Source: Agapanthus africanus (taxonomy: Eukaryota > Streptophyta > Magnoliopsida > Asparagales > Amaryllidaceae). Taken from it: a stretch of DNA of 64,000 nucleotides. Position 1 is the stretch's first letter; each line of letters opens with the position of its first letter. The notes under the pieces were generated by a model that was not told where the DNA came from, ran no database searches, and worked only from the letters and a program-made list of their open reading frames with translations. Below, piece after piece: positions 59,838 to 64,000 of the stretch. The DNA lies in contig JASDDO010000016.1 in assembly GCA_030015575.1 (NCBI GenBank), forward strand, positions 66,275,396-66,339,395, given 5' to 3'. Position numbers and translations under genes: made by a program.

Positions 59838-61720
59838 TGTTAGTGTTTATGCCCTAGAAGGCCATTACTGTATCATACTAGCTTGTATATTACTTAATGG
59901 AAGCTTGGGATATTCACATGTATATAACAGTCTTGCTAAACATGGTAGTATGCTACTTGGTTTTTCTATCTTAATATGTGAGTGTACGTATTGATAGAGC
60001 TCTTAGGATCTTGCTTGTCTACCAGCGTTGTGATGGCAGTCACACTAGTGGGGGCTGGGTAGTCTACAAGCACATCCTTATTCAGGTCCCTGGTCATTGG
60101 ATTATCGAGACAGAGCATCGATACTCCGGAGTAGACTAGTGTGTACGCTTCTCATCCCAGTTGGGGAGATGGTCTGTCCCACAGCCGTCAGTACGTCGTA
60201 CTGGAGATAGTATGCAGGTGCTCGTTAGGTTACGGGTACACCGGACAGGACTCACAGGGAACTGTTGGTTGGATTGATACCAGTCGTCAGTGAACAGTTC
60301 CCAGGTGACATGAGTACAGCGTAGTCCGCAGACTTGACACTGCTACTTCGCCTCGAGTGTGTCCCACTGTTCTTAGATTGCTACCCTACCACGGCTCAAA
60401 GGAGTCGTGCAAACAGGTAGCAGTTGGGTGCGGTCCCGAGCACTTGGAGGCAGTGGCGGTTAGAAAGGATTCGTCCCTCCCGGTATTGGGAGTAGATATC
60501 GTGCTGTGTCAGAGAGCCATTACGCAAAGTCCCTGGCCAGGGCAAGCGAGATTTGCTGGTAGGTTCCAGTAGTTTCTCAGGGTGTAATGGGCTTCGCTCC
60601 GACACGACTTATACCGCTATTAGGGGACTGACGCTTGCCGCCCCCCTAGGCCCGATATGCGATAGTCTTGGACGAACGGACCGGACTGTATGGAGATTGT
60701 CACATCAGACTCAGTAGGAGTTCGGATGGGTTTCCTCATCGGCCTTCTTATCGACAACTACCTGGGGACCGTTACGTACAGCTAGTGCCGCTTGCAGTCT
60801 GTGGTTAAACCTACTGCCAGCGTAGTAGTCGAGTCTCTAGAGTCCCACACAGAGAGTTTCCTATTCCAGGCGAAACGATATAGAGGTCGTATGGTTTTAC
60901 GACAAGGGTTCGGACACATACGTGCGTTTACGCACGTACGACTTTCGGACAGTTTTTACCAGTCGGCTTTGGTTTAAGCCAGTTACCGGTATCCGGTTAT
61001 TGGATTTTTACAGTCTAAAGTTTTTCCGTATTTTTGCGGATTGGAGGGCGTTCTCGTAATTGTGCGAGAAGCTTCTAGAAGATGTGACTAAGGAGGTTAC
61101 TTTGGATAAGATTTGTGAGTCATGAGAGTGATTCATCATTATCATTATTGCACCATAAATGATAATGACACATGCTTAATGAATCACCACTTAAGATTTA
61201 TGAAGCATGCTTATTCATCACATTTATTCATTTATTCTTTAAATGAGAATGCTTCATAATATATTATGATACTCACAATTCTCATCTCATAATTATTATC
61301 ATATTCTCTCTCCTCAAGCTCTCATCTTCAAGAGACTAATCCTTACACCTCATGAGTTGAGATCAAAGGATTAGCAAGACTTAACAATCCATAACCATCA
61401 CTCTATCTCAATCTATCTTCTTTGATTAGCAATCCAAGAAGGTTAGTTACCTCAAGTTTAGAGGCTAAGCTTGGAGTTTTTCTCTCGGGTGGATCGTCTA
61501 CTACCTAGAGAAGGCCGGGGAAAACAAGGAGATCGTAAAGACGAAGGACTAGTTTCATTAGGTATAATCCCTAAACACAATAGTTATGAAACTCTTTGTG
61601 TACGGTTATTTAGAGTTTAGCTTCGATTCAAGCGGTTAGTCGATGTTCGTTCTTTAAACATGATCGTTTTTGAAAATTCCGCCTCCCCACAAGTACTGGG
61701 GTGAAGTACATCGACTTACA
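59838..61720 (+). repeat. 5' LTR of Copia II-2
   Basis: About 1883 bp, TGTTAGTGTTTATGCCCTAG to CGACTTACA; diverged from the II-1 LTR in length and sequence, so a different subfamily. Confidence 0.9.
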
Positions 61721-61721
61721 G

Positions 61722-61734
61722 TGGTATCAGAGCC
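61722..61734 (+). promoter_or_regulatory. Primer-binding site of Copia II-2
   Basis: TGGTATCAGAGCC, one base after the LTR; initiator-Met tRNA type. Confidence 0.93.
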
Positions 61735-61923
61735 TCGCTAAATAATAAATAACTTAATTGCAAATTTGTACGAATTTCGAACGGAAAAACGAAGCCGGAA
61801 AACCGTAAAATTGTCAAGTTTCTGTCGAATTTAAAATGAAGTCCAAAAATTTTTCAGGTGCGTTCAGAGAGCTTGAAAAGACACCAGTAGAACACCCAAG
61901 AAAAATAGGCCCCTGAATCACCT

Positions 61924-61989
61924 AACTCGCCGCGGAACCGCGGCCTCAGCCTACTGAGTCGCCGCGCTTCCGCAGCCGAGTTGGCGAGT
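61924..61989 (+). other. GC-rich double palindrome in the leader of II-2
   Basis: CCGCGG-AA-CCGCGG, a CTCAG-CCTA-CTGAG hairpin, CCGCGC-TT-CCGC, all enclosed by ACTCGCC and GGCGAGT. About 200 nt after the primer-binding site. Confidence 0.75.
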
Positions 61990-62967
61990 CAGGAACCCAA
62001 TTTTCTTCTGTTGCTTCTCTGTGTAATTAGGGGTTTTCTGGAATATTTTAATTTTGCTCAGGTTTCCAGTATACAGATCAGATTTTGGAGCAATATTAAA
62101 GATGTTTAATCGATCGAAGTTGTACAGTATTTGCATATTGGATTATATCTGTGATTGTTTAATGTGTTCGTAAACCTCCCCTAACTGCTAGTATGTCAGT
62201 TGGCAGGGGGTTGCACATTTCTGAAATGGTTATATCTGTTTGTGCATATAAACTGTATTGGACTGTTGTGGTGTTTAGCCGGGGTTTTGCAATGGGTTAT
62301 TGTTTAATTCATTTGTTGTAAATGTAATTTGTTGTAATATTATTTTTGCGGGGCGCATCCAGGTTGCGGTTGTAGCCACCGTTGTATTATTTCATTTTAC
62401 TGTTTTTGCTCCTAGGACTGACCCAAGGTGGGGTACACAAACTGCCGGGTGGGTAGTTTGCCGTACCCGTAGGGGTCGAGGGTGGGGTAACGGCTATTCA
62501 TCACAACTGTGTAATCTGTCTTTTCTTGCAGGCTCAAAAGAAATACAGATTGCTTGCAAATCCAATATTGTTTATCTGAGTTCTGGAATGAATATCATTG
62601 CGTCAGACGAATGTAAAATATCTATATATATTGTAGCTATTTAGACGTCACTTATGTTTTGCACCCGCGCTAGCCCAGCCCCCGCTCTGTCGTTAGTTAA
62701 GTAACCTAACGGGTAATGACGGGACCCCGTGGCGAATGCGGATGGCATAAGAGGACGTTGTATTTTCGTTGTTTTCTGCAATGATAGGTTAATGATGGGA
62801 CGCATTATCTATAATGCAAAGAAAATAAACCAAGTTTAAATCGTTGGAACAATTTAAAAGAAACCACTCGGTTATTTTTAAAACAGATATTTTTAAATGC
62901 GGAGATTTAACCACTCCTTTTAAAAGCTATCAGGTTCCTTCGGTTATATCAAGTTCACTACGTTCAC

Positions 62968-63240
62968 GGTTTCGCCAAAACCAGTCGTAGCCCTCCGTCA
63001 TTTCTTATGGATGGTCAGTAGTATTCAAGCTATGCTTGTTGGCTTTCGTCAAGGCATAGTGTTTGGTAGCTGCTGGGGTATTCATTTGTTGCATAGATAG
63101 ATGAGTTGGTTTGGGACAGTCGTATAACCTTGTTGTCTTTCGTCAAGGGTATATACGGGTGGGTTCAAATTAACAAGATAATGATGGGCAGAACTTGACA
63201 TGTGTTTTATGATTTGTTGGCTTTCGTCAAGGTCATAAGA
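62968..63240 (+). other. Hairpin module in the leader of II-2
   Basis: Lead hairpin, then three copies of the core TTGTTGGCTTTCGTCAAGG or a one-base variant. Outer stems: CTATGC/GCATAG for copy 1, CGTATA/TATACG plus ACC/GGT for copy 2 and TTATGA/TCATAA for copy 3. The inner stem TTGGC/GTCAA keeps pairing through a G-T pair. Confidence 0.8.
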
Positions 63241-63741
63241 ACATGGGGCAAAAATGTATATCGGGAATTTCTAAAGAAACTGAAATTTGCAAAGAGATGC
63301 ATACCATTTTGAGTTTGATGAATGTTGGTAGCATTCCTACAACATTATCAGACGATGATATTTGGATCCCGATCCTACTGTGAGTATATGCTACTTATCA
63401 GGATATTCGTCACTTAATGATCAATGCTATAAACCTAGTAGGTGTCCAGAAAGGTGTCAGCGGGGTTACGCCCCCAGAGAAAAGAGCTTATTTAATTAAG
63501 GAACTTCGCGAAAGCGTTGGAAAACCTCCCTCGAAGTATCAACACTAGCCTGGCTGAACAGTTAAGCAAGTATTGTACGGTGAGAATAGTCCTGGCTAAT
63601 TCTTCTTTTATGGTTTGAGGAAGGATTCGAGAAACAGTGGGAGCCATCCAGTTTAGATAAATTAAAAACCAATCTAAACTTGCAAGAGCATCATGCTAAA
63701 GTGTTTTCTTCTCTCTCTCTCATTGCAGCGACCTTGTGACC

Positions 63742-64000
63742 ATGACTAGGTTACATCTAGATAACAAGATGACTGAATCTAACTTATTTGACTGGCAAAG
63801 GTCTGTCCAGATGACCATTGCCTATGACAAGCTGGACCACCATATTACTACTCAAGATCCCACCGTCCCAGGTCCAGTTTCCACCGTCGCGGAAATGGAT
63901 ATCCGTCAGACAAAGGAAAAGAATAAAGCGAAAGCCAAGTGCCTCGTGTTGGCTTCAGTTGATGGTAGATACCAGAAGCAGCATGAGAAGATGGACTCTG
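63742..64000 (+). CDS. Copia gag, N-terminal part (II-2), runs off the window
   Basis: Open from ATG at 63742 to the window end (86 codons). The product MTRLHLDNKMTESNLFDWQR aligns with the Gag start of II-1 (NKLTGPNYKDWLRNVKIAI), and AKAKCLVLASVDGRYQKQHE aligns with AKAKCLLLASMDNEHQRRHE. It is the amino-terminal part of the capsid-type Gag. The start follows a CT-rich tract ending in CAG, as in II-1. Confidence 0.85.
   Translation, partial: MTRLHLDNKMTESNLFDWQRSVQMTIAYDKLDHHITTQDPTVPGPVSTVAEMDIRQTKEKNKAKAKCLVLASVDGRYQKQHEKMDS

Larger units (their letters stand above)
61735..63741 (+). other. Long structured leader of Copia II-2
   Basis: About 2 kb without a supportable gene. GC double palindrome (61928-61989) with outer arms ACTCGCC/GGCGAGT and a central CTCAG/CTGAG hairpin; CGTTAG/CTAACG hairpin (62691-62711); GGTTT/AAACC hairpin (62968-62982); three hairpins (63029-63240); short CGC-GAAA-GCG hairpin (63507-63516); CT-rich tract ending CAG at 63728, 14 nt before the ATG. 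Confidence 0.8.
59838..64000 (+). mobile_element. Copia element II-2 (family II), 5' part, continues past the window
   Basis: 5' LTR 59838-61720, initiator-Met primer-binding site at 61722, leader of about 2 kb, and an open gag start at 63742 running off the window. Inserted in the leader of I-3. Age and completeness cannot be judged because the 3' LTR is not visible. Confidence 0.9.

Overview
This 64 kb window is almost entirely nested LTR retrotransposons, as expected for intergenic DNA of a flowering plant with a large, repeat-rich genome. The evidence for a plant is: plant-type Copia gag-pol proteins; primer-binding sites matching initiator-Met tRNA directly after the LTRs; an LTR that begins TGTAACACC and a pol C-terminus like Tekay/Del chromoviruses; and no prokaryotic features. 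I found no host protein-coding gene and no tRNA or rRNA gene.

Layout. An old minus-strand Gypsy LTR (RLG-2, 46315-47080) received a plus-strand Copia (II-3, of which 42078-46314 remains in view). II-3 received a plus-strand Tekay-like Gypsy (RLG-1, 1400-42077). RLG-1 then received four things: a minus-strand Copia LTR (II-4, 1-1399), Copia I-1 (2206-14827, itself carrying a solo LTR in its 5' LTR), a solo LTR (16456-18661) and Copia I-2 (20149-40816). I-2 in turn received a whole, very young minus-strand Copia, II-1 (25440-35574). That is five nested levels. To the right lie a Tat/Ogre-like relic on the minus strand (about 47640-52118), a minus-strand Copia I-3 (52119-59837) inserted at its edge, and a plus-strand Copia II-2 (59838 to the window end) inserted in the leader of I-3.

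The Copias form two related families. Family II (II-1, II-2, II-3, II-4) has LTRs of about 1.9-2.1 kb; where the coding region is visible it has a normal Gag, and II-1 keeps one open gag-pol frame. Family I (I-1, I-2, I-3 and two solo LTRs) has LTRs of about 2.2 kb. In all three internal regions a short stub leads straight into the protease motif, with no recognisable Gag. Both families carry a very long (2-3 kb) leader between primer-binding site and coding region.

The main candidate for something undescribed is that leader. All five visible leaders share an ordered set of RNA hairpins. The most striking is a module of three consecutive hairpins whose outer stems change sequence between elements yet stay paired, while the inner hairpin is homogenised within each element. 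With the GC-rich hairpin about 200 nt after the primer-binding site, this looks like a packaging, dimerisation or translation-control region kept in common by a Gag-bearing family and a Gag-less family, that is, a possible helper and dependent pair. The covariation is read directly from the sequence; the function is inference.
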